Of a stretch of DNA of 9,459 nt, positions 1-7,400 are shown one piece after another. This DNA is from Acidobacteriota bacterium (GTDB lineage: Bacteria > Acidobacteriota > Polarisedimenticolia > Gp22-AA2): assembly GCA_016202915.1 (NCBI GenBank), contig JACQNT010000063.1, positions 1 to 9,459 on the forward strand. The letters run 5' to 3'. A program made the translations under genes and the position numbers. The notes beneath the pieces are model-generated. The model was given only the letters and a program-made list of their open reading frames with translations. It was not told where the DNA came from and did no database searches. Numbering within the stretch: the stretch's first letter is position 1; each line of letters opens with the position of its first letter.

Positions 1-346
1 GACCGGCGTCACCCGCTCACGGCCTTGACGACTCCACGGCTGTGAGCCCGCCGTGCCCAGGTGGCTGAAGGAGGCGCGGGTGCGGGGGGCAGCGTCCTCT
101 GGCTCGCGGGGCCTTCTCGCAGCGCGCCCGTGGCCGCGGGGTGTGCCGCGGCCGGGCGCGGGAGAGCAGAGCGGCGACGCGGCCGTCGGCGGTCTGTGCC
201 GATCCGGCCGCGGCGACCGCGTGCCCCGCGAGGCGGAGGCGCTGCCCCCAGAAGCCGGGGATGTCTCGGGCCCGGCCGTCCTTGCCCCTGCCGCGAAGCC
301 TGTGATACGATTCGCGTTCGTCGCGCATGGGAGCGACCTTCCCGCC
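1..346. other. Upstream region without a convincing gene
   Basis: All frames here are long and open because of the very high GC content, but none reads like a protein. The uppS frame is open back to a GTG at 53, yet the 98 residues it would add are Arg/Gly/Pro-rich and resemble no part of the UppS family, which begins shortly before the HxAIIMDGNGRWA motif. The first 45 bases could be the tail of an upstream ORF (stop TGA at 43-45), but it is too short to identify. The frr and pyrH genes often found upstream of uppS are not visible. The only functional signal I can support is the promoter at 282-311. Confidence 0.5.
282..311 (+). promoter_or_regulatory. Candidate sigma70-type promoter of the uppS operon
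   Basis: A -35-like TTGCCC (282-287) and a -10-like TACGAT (306-311) are separated by 18 nt, with a TGn extension at 303-305 directly before the -10. Each hexamer matches four of six consensus positions. It lies in one of the few less GC-rich spots of the leader. Transcription would begin near 318, leaving a 5' untranslated region of about 30 nt before the uppS ATG at 347, which supports that start over upstream GTG codons. Found by eye only. Confidence 0.4.
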
Positions 347-1171
347 ATGCCGCACCCGGCCAGGGACCTCGAAGGACTCATCGCCAAGGGCTCGCCCGAG
401 GAGAATCTGCTCTCCCAGATCGACTTCAAGCGCCTGCCCCGGCACATCGCGATCATCATGGATGGCAACGGGCGCTGGGCGCGGATGCGCGATCTCCCCA
501 GGGTCGCCGGGCACCGCGCGGGCATCATCGCGGTCCGGGACGTGGTGGAGATCTCGGCGCGGCTCGGACTTCAAGTATTGACCCTCTACGCGTTCTCGCT
601 CGAAAACTGGAACCGGCCCCGCATGGAGGTCAACACGCTGATGGGCCTCCTGCGGGAATATCTGAAGAAGGAGCTGGACACCCTGCAGGCCAACAACATC
701 GCCTTCAAGGTGATCGGCCGGATGGAGGAGCTGAGCCCGGCGATCCGCCGCGAGCTGACCGAGGGGATGGAGGCCACCCGGGGGAACTCGGGCCTGCTCT
801 TCAACATCGCCCTCTCGTACGGCGGCCGCGCGGAGATCGTGGACGCCTGCAACAGGATCCTCGACGACCGCGCCCGTCAGGGGGCGCCGCGGCCCCTGGA
901 CGAAGCCACCTTCGCGCGCTACCTCTACACCGCCGGGCAGCCGGATCCCGACCTCCTGATCCGCACCTCGGGAGAGCTGCGCATCAGCAACTTCCTCCTC
1001 TGGCAGATCGCCTACGCGGAGATCTGGGTGACCGACACGCTGTGGCCCGATTTCCGCAAGCGGGAGCTGCTGCAGGCGATCGTCGACTACCAGAAGCGCG
1101 ATCGCCGCTATGGCAGGGTCGGATCCGAGCCGGAGCCGGTCGGCCTGCCGCGTCGCAAGGTCACCGCCTGA
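347..1171 (+). CDS. uppS: Isoprenyl transferase (undecaprenyl diphosphate synthase)
   Basis: This cis-prenyltransferase condenses farnesyl diphosphate with eight isopentenyl diphosphates to give undecaprenyl diphosphate, the lipid carrier for peptidoglycan and O-antigen; it acts at the cytoplasmic face of the membrane. The 274-residue protein has the family motifs in order: HIAIIMDGNGRWA near residues 33-45 with the catalytic Asp at 39, GHRAG at 55-59, the LYAFSLENWNR block at 80-90, LSYGGRAEIVDA at 156-167, and the C-terminal block PDLLIRTSGELRISNFLLWQ at 201-220 with the substrate and Mg-binding Arg, Ser and Glu residues. ATG 347 was chosen because it gives a near-normal length (family about 240-260) and follows the candidate promoter; its ribosome binding site (GGGAG at 329-333) is rather distant. 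The C-terminal tail after about residue 255 is not conserved. It heads the operon and is 19 nt from cdsA. Confidence 0.95.
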   Translation: MPHPARDLEGLIAKGSPEENLLSQIDFKRLPRHIAIIMDGNGRWARMRDLPRVAGHRAGIIAVRDVVEISARLGLQVLTLYAFSLENWNRPRMEVNTLMGLLREYLKKELDTLQANNIAFKVIGRMEELSPAIRRELTEGMEATRGNSGLLFNIALSYGGRAEIVDACNRILDDRARQGAPRPLDEATFARYLYTAGQPDPDLLIRTSGELRISNFLLWQIAYAEIWVTDTLWPDFRKRELLQAIVDYQKRDRRYGRVGSEPEPVGLPRRKVTA

Positions 1172-1190
1172 GCGCGCCGCCGGGGCCTTC

Positions 1191-2009
1191 ATGAAGCGCA
1201 TCCTTTCGGCGGTCGTCTTTCTTCCCATCTTCTGGATCATCGTCAAGAAGTTCGGCCCCGCCCTGTACGAGGCGCTCATGGCCGTGGCGGCGCTGCTCGC
1301 CCTGGGCGAGCTGTACCGCCTGGCGGAGGCGGGGGGCCACCGCTGCCATCGCTGGCCCGGCGCGGCGGTGGCGCTGCTGGTCATGGTCTCGTTCGTCGAT
1401 CCCCGGTTCCACCTGGAGTACGGGCTGGCCCTGGGGCTGATCGTCCTGCCGCTGCTCTCGCTGCGCCGCGGCGGCGACTGGGGGAAGGCGTTCGGCGACA
1501 TCGGGACCAGTTTCTTCATCGCCGTGTTCACCGGCGTCCTGTTCGGCTATCTGGTCCGGCTCAGGATCGTCAGCGAGGCGCCGCAGGGGGCGGAGATGGG
1601 CAGCGACCTGGTGTTCCTGCTTTTCTTCATCGTCTGGGGGAGCGACATGGCCGCCTACTACGTCGGCTCCAGCCTGGGGCGCCGGCCGCTGGCGCCGCAG
1701 GTGAGCCCGCTGAAGACGGTGGAGGGGGCGGTGGCCGGCGTCCTGGGGGCGCTCGGCGCGGCCTTCGTGGCGCGCGCCTGGTTCATGAACCGGCTCGAGG
1801 TGGTCGACTGCGTCGTCCTGGGCGTCGCGCTGGGGGTGATCGGGATCCTGGGGGACCTGGTCGAGTCGATGCTGAAGCGCGGGGCGGGGATGAAGGACAG
1901 CGCCGCCATCGTCCCCGGGCATGGCGGGATCCTCGACCGGGTCGATTCCCTCCTGTACGCCGCGCCCGTCCTCTATTACTATTACCTCTTCGCCATGAGG
2001 GCCCGCTAA
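1191..2009 (+). CDS. cdsA: Phosphatidate cytidylyltransferase (CDP-diacylglycerol synthase)
   Basis: This integral membrane enzyme makes CDP-diacylglycerol from phosphatidic acid and CTP, the branch point for phosphatidylserine/ethanolamine and phosphatidylglycerol/cardiolipin. The 272-residue protein is mostly hydrophobic, with several predicted membrane helices (for example about 5-18, 25-42, 57-69, 77-90, 105-121, 140-160, 177-196, 205-222). The complete CdsA signature lies at 226-252, from SMLKR through KD (235-236) to HGGILDRVD (244-252), with the acidic residues that bind metal and CTP. The block SPLKTVEG at 172-179, just after the helix with WGSDMAAYYVG, is also typical of the family. 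ATG 1191 is preferred to the in-frame upstream codon because translation then begins MKRILSAVVF, a usual CdsA N terminus; no clear ribosome binding site is visible, suggesting coupling to uppS. Its stop TAA shares one base with the dxr ATG. Confidence 0.94.
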   Translation: MKRILSAVVFLPIFWIIVKKFGPALYEALMAVAALLALGELYRLAEAGGHRCHRWPGAAVALLVMVSFVDPRFHLEYGLALGLIVLPLLSLRRGGDWGKAFGDIGTSFFIAVFTGVLFGYLVRLRIVSEAPQGAEMGSDLVFLLFFIVWGSDMAAYYVGSSLGRRPLAPQVSPLKTVEGAVAGVLGALGAAFVARAWFMNRLEVVDCVVLGVALGVIGILGDLVESMLKRGAGMKDSAAIVPGHGGILDRVDSLLYAAPVLYYYYLFAMRAR

Positions 2010-3190
2010 TGCGGCGGGATGGCCGGCGAGGCGTGGCCATCCTCGGATCGACCGGCTCCGTCGGGGTGCAGGCCCTCGACCTCATCGCCCGCTTTCCGGA
2101 TCGCTTCGAGGTGGTGGCGCTGGCGGGCGGCCGCAACGCCGACCTGCTGGCCCGCCAGGTGCTCGAGCACCGCCCCCGCCTCGTGGCGATCGGCGACGAA
2201 CGGCGCCGCGCCGATCTGCTCGCGGCGGCGCGGGAGGCGCGCGCCGAGGTCGTGGCGGGGGCGGAAGGGCTCCTGGCCGCCGCGGCGCACACCGACGCCG
2301 ACGTCGTCCTCGCGGCGGTCGCGGGAGCGGCCGGCTTGGCCCCCTCCTACCGCGCGCTGGAGGCGGGGAAGACCGTGGCGCTCGCCAACAAGGAGAGCCT
2401 GGTGATGGCCGGCCTCCTGATGCGCCGGGCCGCCGACGAGTCGGGAGGGCGCATGGTCCCCGTCGACAGCGAGCACTCCGCCGTCCACCAGTGCCTGCGC
2501 GGCGCGGCGATGAGCGAGGTGCGGCGCGTGATCCTGACCGCTTCGGGCGGGCCGTTCCGCAACCTGCCTCTCGAGAAGCTGGCCTTCGTGACCCCCGAGG
2601 AGGCGGTGCGGCACCCGGTCTGGGATATGGGGAAGAAGATCAGCGTCGATAGCGCCACGCTCATGAACAAGGGGCTCGAGGTGATCGAAGCGCACTGGCT
2701 GTTCGACCTGCCCGGCGACCGGCTGGATGTCGTCCTGCATCCGCAGAGCACCGTTCATTCCATGGTGGAGATGGTGGACGGGTCGGTGATCTGCCAGATG
2801 AGCGCGCCGGACATGCGCGGGCCGATCCAGTACGCCCTCGGCTACCCCGAGCGCTTCCCGGGGCCGGTCCCCTCGCTGGACCTGTCGGGGCCCCGCACGC
2901 TGGAGTTCTTCCCGGTCGACCGGGAACGCTTCCCCAGCCTCGGACTGGCCTACGGCGCTCTCGAGGCGGGCGGCACGGCCCCGGCGGCGCTGAACGCCGC
3001 CAACGAGGTCGCGGTCCAGGCGTTTCTCGAGGGGAGGCTGGCGTTCCCGGGCATCCCCAGGCTGGTGGAGCAGGTCCTCTCCCGGCACCGGCCGCTCCCG
3101 GTGGATTCGATGGAGGCGGTTCTCGAGGCCGACCGCCGGTCGCGCGCCGTGGCGGAGGAGGTTCTGGAGCGGGGAGGGGCGGCCGGATGA
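2009..3190 (+). CDS. dxr: 1-deoxy-D-xylulose 5-phosphate reductoisomerase
   Basis: Dxr converts 1-deoxy-D-xylulose 5-phosphate to 2-C-methyl-D-erythritol 4-phosphate with NADPH and a divalent metal, the committed step of the MEP isoprenoid pathway that ultimately supplies UppS. The 393-residue protein is full length. It has an N-terminal NADPH Rossmann motif GSTGSVG (13-19), ALANKESLVMAG (124-135), the metal-binding VDSEHS (152-157; D153 and E155), ASGGPF (178-183), the HPVWDMGKKISVDSATLMNK loop (202-221) with the third metal ligand E224 in GLE, HPQSTVHSM (244-252), and LNAANEVAV (328-336) of the C-terminal helical domain. The cytosolic homodimer is the target of fosmidomycin in other bacteria. 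The ATG overlaps the cdsA stop (TAATG) and GAGG at 1997-2000 serves as ribosome binding site. The 3' end overlaps rseP by ATGA. So the organism uses the MEP rather than the mevalonate route, at least in part. Confidence 0.97.
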   Translation: MRRDGRRGVAILGSTGSVGVQALDLIARFPDRFEVVALAGGRNADLLARQVLEHRPRLVAIGDERRRADLLAAAREARAEVVAGAEGLLAAAAHTDADVVLAAVAGAAGLAPSYRALEAGKTVALANKESLVMAGLLMRRAADESGGRMVPVDSEHSAVHQCLRGAAMSEVRRVILTASGGPFRNLPLEKLAFVTPEEAVRHPVWDMGKKISVDSATLMNKGLEVIEAHWLFDLPGDRLDVVLHPQSTVHSMVEMVDGSVICQMSAPDMRGPIQYALGYPERFPGPVPSLDLSGPRTLEFFPVDRERFPSLGLAYGALEAGGTAPAALNAANEVAVQAFLEGRLAFPGIPRLVEQVLSRHRPLPVDSMEAVLEADRRSRAVAEEVLERGGAAG

Positions 3191-4488
3191 GCTGGATCTG
3201 GGAGTACGTCCTGCCGGGGTCCGTCGTCCTGGGCACCGTGGTCCTGTTCCACGAGTTCGGGCATTACCTGGTGGCCAAGTGGCTGGGGGTCACCGTGGAG
3301 GTGTTCTCGGTCGGCTTCGGCCCGCGTCTCTGGGGGATCCGCCGCGGGGGGACCGACTACCGTCTCTCCTGGGTCCCCCTCGGAGGGTACGTCAAGCTGA
3401 AAGGGGAGACCCCCGAGGAAGGCGCCGCGCCGGAGCCGGGCGATCTCCTGTCCCGGCCGCGCTGGCAGCGCTTCCTGGTCTTCGTCATGGGCGCCGTCTT
3501 CAACCTCGCCACGGCCCTCGTCCTCACCGCGCTGATCTTCATGACCGGCGTGCGCGAGCACGCCTACCTCTACGATCCGCCGGTCGTCGGGGAGGTCGAC
3601 CAGGAGTCTCCCGCGCGCGAGGCCGGCATCCTGCCCGGCGATCGGATCATCAGCTTCGACGGCCGCCCCGTGGCCACCTGGAAGGAGCTGCAGACCCTCA
3701 TCCTCCTCAGCCCGCGGCAGACGAAGGAGGTGGTGCTGGAGCGCGGCGGCCAGCGGATCGCGGCGCGCCTGACGATCCAGTCCGGTGAGTCGGACGTGGG
3801 CCGCCCGGGCATCTTCCCCGCCACCGGCGTCGTGGTCGGGGACATCCAGCCGGGGCGGCCGGCGGACCGAGCCGGCCTGCGCCGAGGCGATCAGATCGCG
3901 TCGATCAACGGCGTGCCGATCACCACCCTCAACCGCCTGCTGGAGATGATTCGGGGCGCCCCGGGGCGGGAGCTGCGCTTCGTGATCCAGCGCGGCGCGG
4001 AGACCTTCGAGCGGGCCATCACTCCCGTCCTGGACGGGGAGCGCGGTGTCATCGGCTTCGTGCCGACGCCCCCGACCATCGTCCGTTCCTACCCGTTCCT
4101 GGAATCGATCCGGCAGAGCGTCGTCACGAACATCGAACAGACGGGCCTGGTGTTCGTGACCTTCAAGAAGCTGCTCACGCGAGAGCTCACGCTGCGCGCC
4201 TTCTCCGGCCCGATCGAGCTGTACCGCTTCTCGGGAGAGGCGGCGCAGGAAGGGCTGGTCCCGTTCCTCCAGCTGATCGCCTTCGTCAGCCTGCAGCTCG
4301 GCATCATCAACCTGTTCCCGGTCCCGCCCCTGGACGGCGGACACCTGTTCTTCCTCGTGATCGAGGGGGCCATACGACGGGAGATCCCGGCCCGGCTCAA
4401 GGAGCGGGTGGCCCAGACGGGGCTGATCCTGCTCCTGCTCTTCATGGGGACCATCATCTACATCGACTTCACCAAGAGCATCCGCTGA
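3187..4488 (+). CDS. rseP: RIP metalloprotease RseP (site-2 protease)
   Basis: RseP is an inner-membrane zinc protease that cuts transmembrane substrates within the bilayer. In E. coli it cleaves the anti-sigma factor RseA after DegS, and clears signal peptide remnants. The 433-residue protein carries the zinc motif HEFGH (22-26) in the first membrane helix, a membrane segment near 96-120, PDZ domain 1 (about 125-195), PDZ domain 2 (about 215-280), and a C-terminal membrane helix with NLFPVPPLDGGH (375-386), whose Asp383 is the third zinc ligand. A last hydrophobic segment spans about 409-425. Two tandem PDZ domains are typical of diderm RseP, whereas many Gram-positive RasP proteins have one. 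The start is fixed by the ATGA overlap with dxr and by GGGGAGGGG just upstream. No sigma-E/RseA pair is in the window, so the physiological substrate is unknown here. Confidence 0.95.
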   Translation: MSWIWEYVLPGSVVLGTVVLFHEFGHYLVAKWLGVTVEVFSVGFGPRLWGIRRGGTDYRLSWVPLGGYVKLKGETPEEGAAPEPGDLLSRPRWQRFLVFVMGAVFNLATALVLTALIFMTGVREHAYLYDPPVVGEVDQESPAREAGILPGDRIISFDGRPVATWKELQTLILLSPRQTKEVVLERGGQRIAARLTIQSGESDVGRPGIFPATGVVVGDIQPGRPADRAGLRRGDQIASINGVPITTLNRLLEMIRGAPGRELRFVIQRGAETFERAITPVLDGERGVIGFVPTPPTIVRSYPFLESIRQSVVTNIEQTGLVFVTFKKLLTRELTLRAFSGPIELYRFSGEAAQEGLVPFLQLIAFVSLQLGIINLFPVPPLDGGHLFFLVIEGAIRREIPARLKERVAQTGLILLLLFMGTIIYIDFTKSIR

Positions 4489-4520
4489 CGCGCGGATGAG
4501 GCCGCCCGTGCCACACGCCC

Positions 4521-4528
4521 GGAGAGAG
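4521..4528 (+). promoter_or_regulatory. Ribosome binding site deciding the aminotransferase start
   Basis: GGAGAGAG lies 6-10 nt before an in-frame GTG at 4535. The alternative ATG at 4496 has no purine-rich sequence upstream, only GCGCGG. The GTG start places the conserved YTPGPTEV motif right at the N terminus, as in family members. Confidence 0.45.
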
Positions 4529-4534
4529 CACAGA

Positions 4535-5602
4535 GTGCTCTACACGCCCGGCCCCACCGAGGTCGCGCCGGAGGTGCTGCGCGAGATGGCGCGCCCGGTG
4601 ATCGGCCACCGCGGCGCCGAGATGCAGGAGCTGATCCGCGACCTCCAGCCGCGGGCGCGCGCCCTGTTCGGCGCGCGGGCCCACGACATCTTCTTCACGG
4701 CGTGCTCGGCGACGGGGCTGTGGGAGGCCGCCATCCGCAACTGCGTGGCGCGGCGGGTTCTCGTCCCGGTGTGCGGCGCCTTCTCGGAGCGTTTCTACGA
4801 GGTGGCGCTGGCCTGCGGGGCCGAGGCGGACCCCCTGCACGTGGAGTGGGGCCGGCCCGTCCCGGCCCAGAGGGTCGCCGATCTGCTCGCCTCGGGGCGC
4901 TACGACGCCGTCGCGCTGGTCCACAACGAGACCTCCACGGGAGTGACCAACCCGCTCTGCGAGATCGCCGAGGCGGTCCGCCGGCAACCGGAGGTCCTGC
5001 TCGTGGTGGACGCGGTCTCCTCGCTCGGCGGGATCCCCGTGGAGGTGGAGCGGCACGGCATCGACGTCTGCCTGGCCTCGGTGCAGAAGTGCCTCGCCCT
5101 GCCGCCCGGCTTCTCCCTGTGCGCCGTCTCGGATCGGGCGCTCGAGCGGTCGCGGCGCCGGGTCGGGAAGGGGTACTACTTCGACTTCGTGCGCCTCAAG
5201 GAGTTCTTCGACAGGCAGGTCCCCCTGGCCACGCCGTCGGTCAGCCACATGTTCGCCCTCCTCGTGCAGCTGAAGCGGATCGAGGCGGAGGGCCTGGAGA
5301 AGCGGTACGAGAGGCACCGCGCCATGGCCGGGGCGGTGCGCTCCTGGGCCGCCGGCCGGTTCGCCCTGTTCGCCGCCGAGGGGGCGCGGTCCGACACCGT
5401 GACCTGCGTGTCCAACACGCGCGGGGTGCAGGTCGCCGATTTCGTCGCGCGGCTGGCCGCGCGGGGGCTGGGGATCAGCAACGGCTACGGCAGGCTCAAG
5501 GATCACACCTTCAGGATCGGCCACATGGGAGACCACACCGTGGAGGGGATCGGGGCCCTGCTCGGGGCCATGGACGAAGTCCTCGGGGAGATGGCGGCGT
5601 GA
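4535..5602 (+). CDS. Class V aminotransferase, probably serine pathway
   Basis: This is a fold-type I PLP enzyme of the alanine-glyoxylate / serine-pyruvate aminotransferase group. From GTG 4535 it has 355 residues: YTPGPTEV at the N terminus, the ACSATGLWEA PLP-phosphate loop (about 56-65), HNETSTGV (about 130-137), VVDAVSS with the Asp that pairs with the pyridine nitrogen (Asp159), and SVQK with the PLP lysine (Lys185). Near the C terminus are ATPSVSHMFAL and the FRIGHMGD motif that ends the small domain. An ATG at 4496 would add 13 residues but lacks a ribosome binding site. The gene overlaps serA by GTGA, and no serC-type gene is visible. By context it probably converts 3-phosphohydroxypyruvate to phosphoserine, or alternatively works as a serine/alanine-glyoxylate transaminase; sequence alone cannot decide substrate. 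Family membership is certain, the specific role inferred. Confidence 0.88.
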   Translation: MLYTPGPTEVAPEVLREMARPVIGHRGAEMQELIRDLQPRARALFGARAHDIFFTACSATGLWEAAIRNCVARRVLVPVCGAFSERFYEVALACGAEADPLHVEWGRPVPAQRVADLLASGRYDAVALVHNETSTGVTNPLCEIAEAVRRQPEVLLVVDAVSSLGGIPVEVERHGIDVCLASVQKCLALPPGFSLCAVSDRALERSRRRVGKGYYFDFVRLKEFFDRQVPLATPSVSHMFALLVQLKRIEAEGLEKRYERHRAMAGAVRSWAAGRFALFAAEGARSDTVTCVSNTRGVQVADFVARLAARGLGISNGYGRLKDHTFRIGHMGDHTVEGIGALLGAMDEVLGEMAA

Positions 5603-7179
5603 AGGTGCTGATCGCCGCCAGGATCTCGGCCACCTGCGCCGAGGTCCTGGCGCGCGCCGGCCTGCAGGCGGACCACCGGCCCGGGATCGGGGGAGAGGAT
5701 CTGCTGCGCGCCGTGTCCGACGTGGACGGCATCGTGGTGCGGTCGGACACGCGGATCACGGAGGAGGTGATCCGGGCCGCGCCGCGGCTGCGGGTGATCG
5801 GCCGGGCGGGCGCCGGGGTCGACAACATCGACGTGGCGGCGGCCACGCGGCACGGCGTCGTCGTGATGAACGCGCCGGGGGAGAACACCATCTCGGCCGC
5901 CGAGCACACCCTGTCGATGATCCTCGCCCTCGCCCGGCAGATCCCCAGGGCGGATCGATCGATGCGCGCGGGGTGCTGGGAACGCGGGTCGTTCCTGGGC
6001 GTCGAGCTCTTCGGCAAGACGCTCGGGGTCCTCGGGCTCGGCAAGGTGGGCCGCGAGGTGGCGGGGCGCGCCCGCGCCTTCGGCATGGAGGTGATCGGCT
6101 ACGACCCCGTCCTGTCGGAGGAGGTCGCCTCGCGCCTCGGGGTGGCCCTGGTGCCGGTGGACCGGATCTACGAGCGGGCCGACTTCATCACCCTGCACCT
6201 GCCGCTGACCGAGGAGACCCGGCACCTCATCGGCCGCGACGAGCTCTTGCGCTGCCGCCAGGGGGTGCGCATCATCAACGTGGCGCGCGGTGGCATCGTC
6301 GACGAGGCGGCGCTGGCGGAGGCGCTGGCGAGCGGGCGGGTGGCGGGGGCCGCGCTGGACGTGTTCGAGAACGAGCCTCCGGCCGGCAGCCCGCTCCTGT
6401 CCCTCGATTCGGTCATCCTCACGCCGCACCTCGGGGCCTCCACCCAGGAGGCGCAGGAGAAGGTTGCGGCCCGCATCGCGGAGCAGATCGCCGGCTACCT
6501 GAAGGACGGCCTGGTGGTCAACGCCGTCAACACGGAGGGGATCGATCCCAGGGTGCTGCCGATGATCCAACCCTACAGGGACCTGTGCGAGCGCCTGGGA
6601 CGCCTGCTCTCCTCCCTGTCGCGCGGTCCGGTCGGGGAGGTGTCGCTGGAGTACTCGGGCACCGTCGTGGAGTACCCGACGCGCCCGCTGACCGCCTCGT
6701 TCCTCAAGGGGTTCCTGCAGGCGAAGCTCTCGGATCCCGTGAACGCCGTGAACGCCGCGATCCTGGCGCAGGAGGCGGGGATCCGGGTGCAGGAGACGCG
6801 GGCCGCGGAGCCGCAGGACTTCGCCGCCCTGATCTCCGCCACCCTGACCGCGCGGGGCGGCGGCCGCCGCTCGGCCGCCGGCGCGCTGTTCGGAAAGCGC
6901 GAGCCGCGGCTGGTGCGCCTGGACGAGTTCCACCTCGACGCGATCCCCCAGGGATCCATGCTCATCGTCAGCAACGACGACCGACCGGGCATGGTCGGCC
7001 GGATCGGCACGGCGCTGGGGGACGCCCGGGTCAACATCGCCTACCTCTCCCTGGGGCGCGACCGCTCGGGCGGCCGCGCCATCGCCGTCTTCAACCTCGA
7101 CTCGCCCGTCGACGACGCCGTGCTGCGCAGCATCGCGGCGATCGACGGCGTCCTGTGGGCCGAGCGGGTCACCCTCTAG
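5599..7179 (+). CDS. serA: D-3-phosphoglycerate dehydrogenase, long ACT-containing form
   Basis: SerA oxidises 3-phosphoglycerate to 3-phosphohydroxypyruvate with NAD, the first step of serine synthesis. The 526-residue product is the long (type I) form. An N-terminal substrate domain (about 1-95) is followed by the NAD domain with GLGKVG (146-151) and YDP (168-170; Asp169 recognises NAD ribose), then catalytic Arg230 in NVARGG, Glu259 in ENEP and His277 in TPHLGAST. The ASB (allosteric substrate-binding) domain covers about 315-450, and the C-terminal ACT domain, starting SMLIVSNDDRPGMVGRIG at about 453, usually mediates serine feedback inhibition. The start is GTG 5599, read as GTGA with the upstream stop and preceded by GGGGAG at 5585-5590; larger in-frame extensions into the aminotransferase are shadow. 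Its stop TAG overlaps the stop of the minus-strand ORF at 7176. Confidence 0.96.
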   Translation: MKVLIAARISATCAEVLARAGLQADHRPGIGGEDLLRAVSDVDGIVVRSDTRITEEVIRAAPRLRVIGRAGAGVDNIDVAAATRHGVVVMNAPGENTISAAEHTLSMILALARQIPRADRSMRAGCWERGSFLGVELFGKTLGVLGLGKVGREVAGRARAFGMEVIGYDPVLSEEVASRLGVALVPVDRIYERADFITLHLPLTEETRHLIGRDELLRCRQGVRIINVARGGIVDEAALAEALASGRVAGAALDVFENEPPAGSPLLSLDSVILTPHLGASTQEAQEKVAARIAEQIAGYLKDGLVVNAVNTEGIDPRVLPMIQPYRDLCERLGRLLSSLSRGPVGEVSLEYSGTVVEYPTRPLTASFLKGFLQAKLSDPVNAVNAAILAQEAGIRVQETRAAEPQDFAALISATLTARGGGRRSAAGALFGKREPRLVRLDEFHLDAIPQGSMLIVSNDDRPGMVGRIGTALGDARVNIAYLSLGRDRSGGRAIAVFNLDSPVDDAVLRSIAAIDGVLWAERVTL

Positions 7180-7400
7180 AAGTCGCGCTGGAACCCGGCC
7201 TGGAACCTGCGGCCGAAGCGGCGGACGGCGTCCACCGTGAAGCTGTTCAGCCCCTGGTTCAGATAGTCCTGGGGATCGTAGTTGAGAGAGAGCGCCGGCC
7301 GGTTGCCGGGGCTCCCCTGCCAGGTGAGCTTGACGAAGGCCGCGTAAAACCAGGCCCGGTCCCGTCGCCCTCCTGGATCGAGACGCCGGGCGCGAGTCAT
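7176..7400 (-). pseudogene. Apparent 3' remnant of an outer-membrane beta-barrel gene
   Basis: This 74-codon minus-strand ORF begins with a nondescript Arg-rich stretch (1-15). From residue 17 it reads like the last strands of a beta-barrel protein: WFYAAFVKLTW, then LSLNYDPQDYLNQ (residues 38-50), and an ending RRFGRRFQAGFQRDF whose terminal Phe and alternating hydrophobics (66, 68, 70, 74) match the outer-membrane assembly signal. There is no signal peptide and no barrel upstream: the same frame stays open but turns into GC-driven sequence, and the other minus frames give no barrel either. I infer a gene that lost its 5' portion by deletion or rearrangement. Alternatives are a small intact protein of unknown role, or chance. 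I cannot name a specific family. Its stop codon overlaps that of serA, so the genes meet tail to tail without an intergenic terminator. Confidence 0.35.

Noticed and set aside
54..140. tRNA-Leu/Ser-like beginning (GCCCAGGTGGCTGAAGGAGG)
   Set aside because: The first 20 bases resemble a class II tRNA 5' end, but no matching 3' acceptor arm (CCTGGGC), no TTCGAAT-like T-arm and no plausible anticodon arm follow.
53..346. 98-residue N-terminal extension of UppS from GTG 53
   Set aside because: Low-complexity Arg/Gly/Pro sequence without homology to the family; a promoter-like element lies inside it and an ATG with normal family length is available at 347.
4702..5598. Long N-terminal extension of SerA to 825 residues
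   Set aside because: It runs entirely through the aminotransferase gene in another frame; SerA homology begins exactly at GTG 5599, which has its own ribosome binding site.
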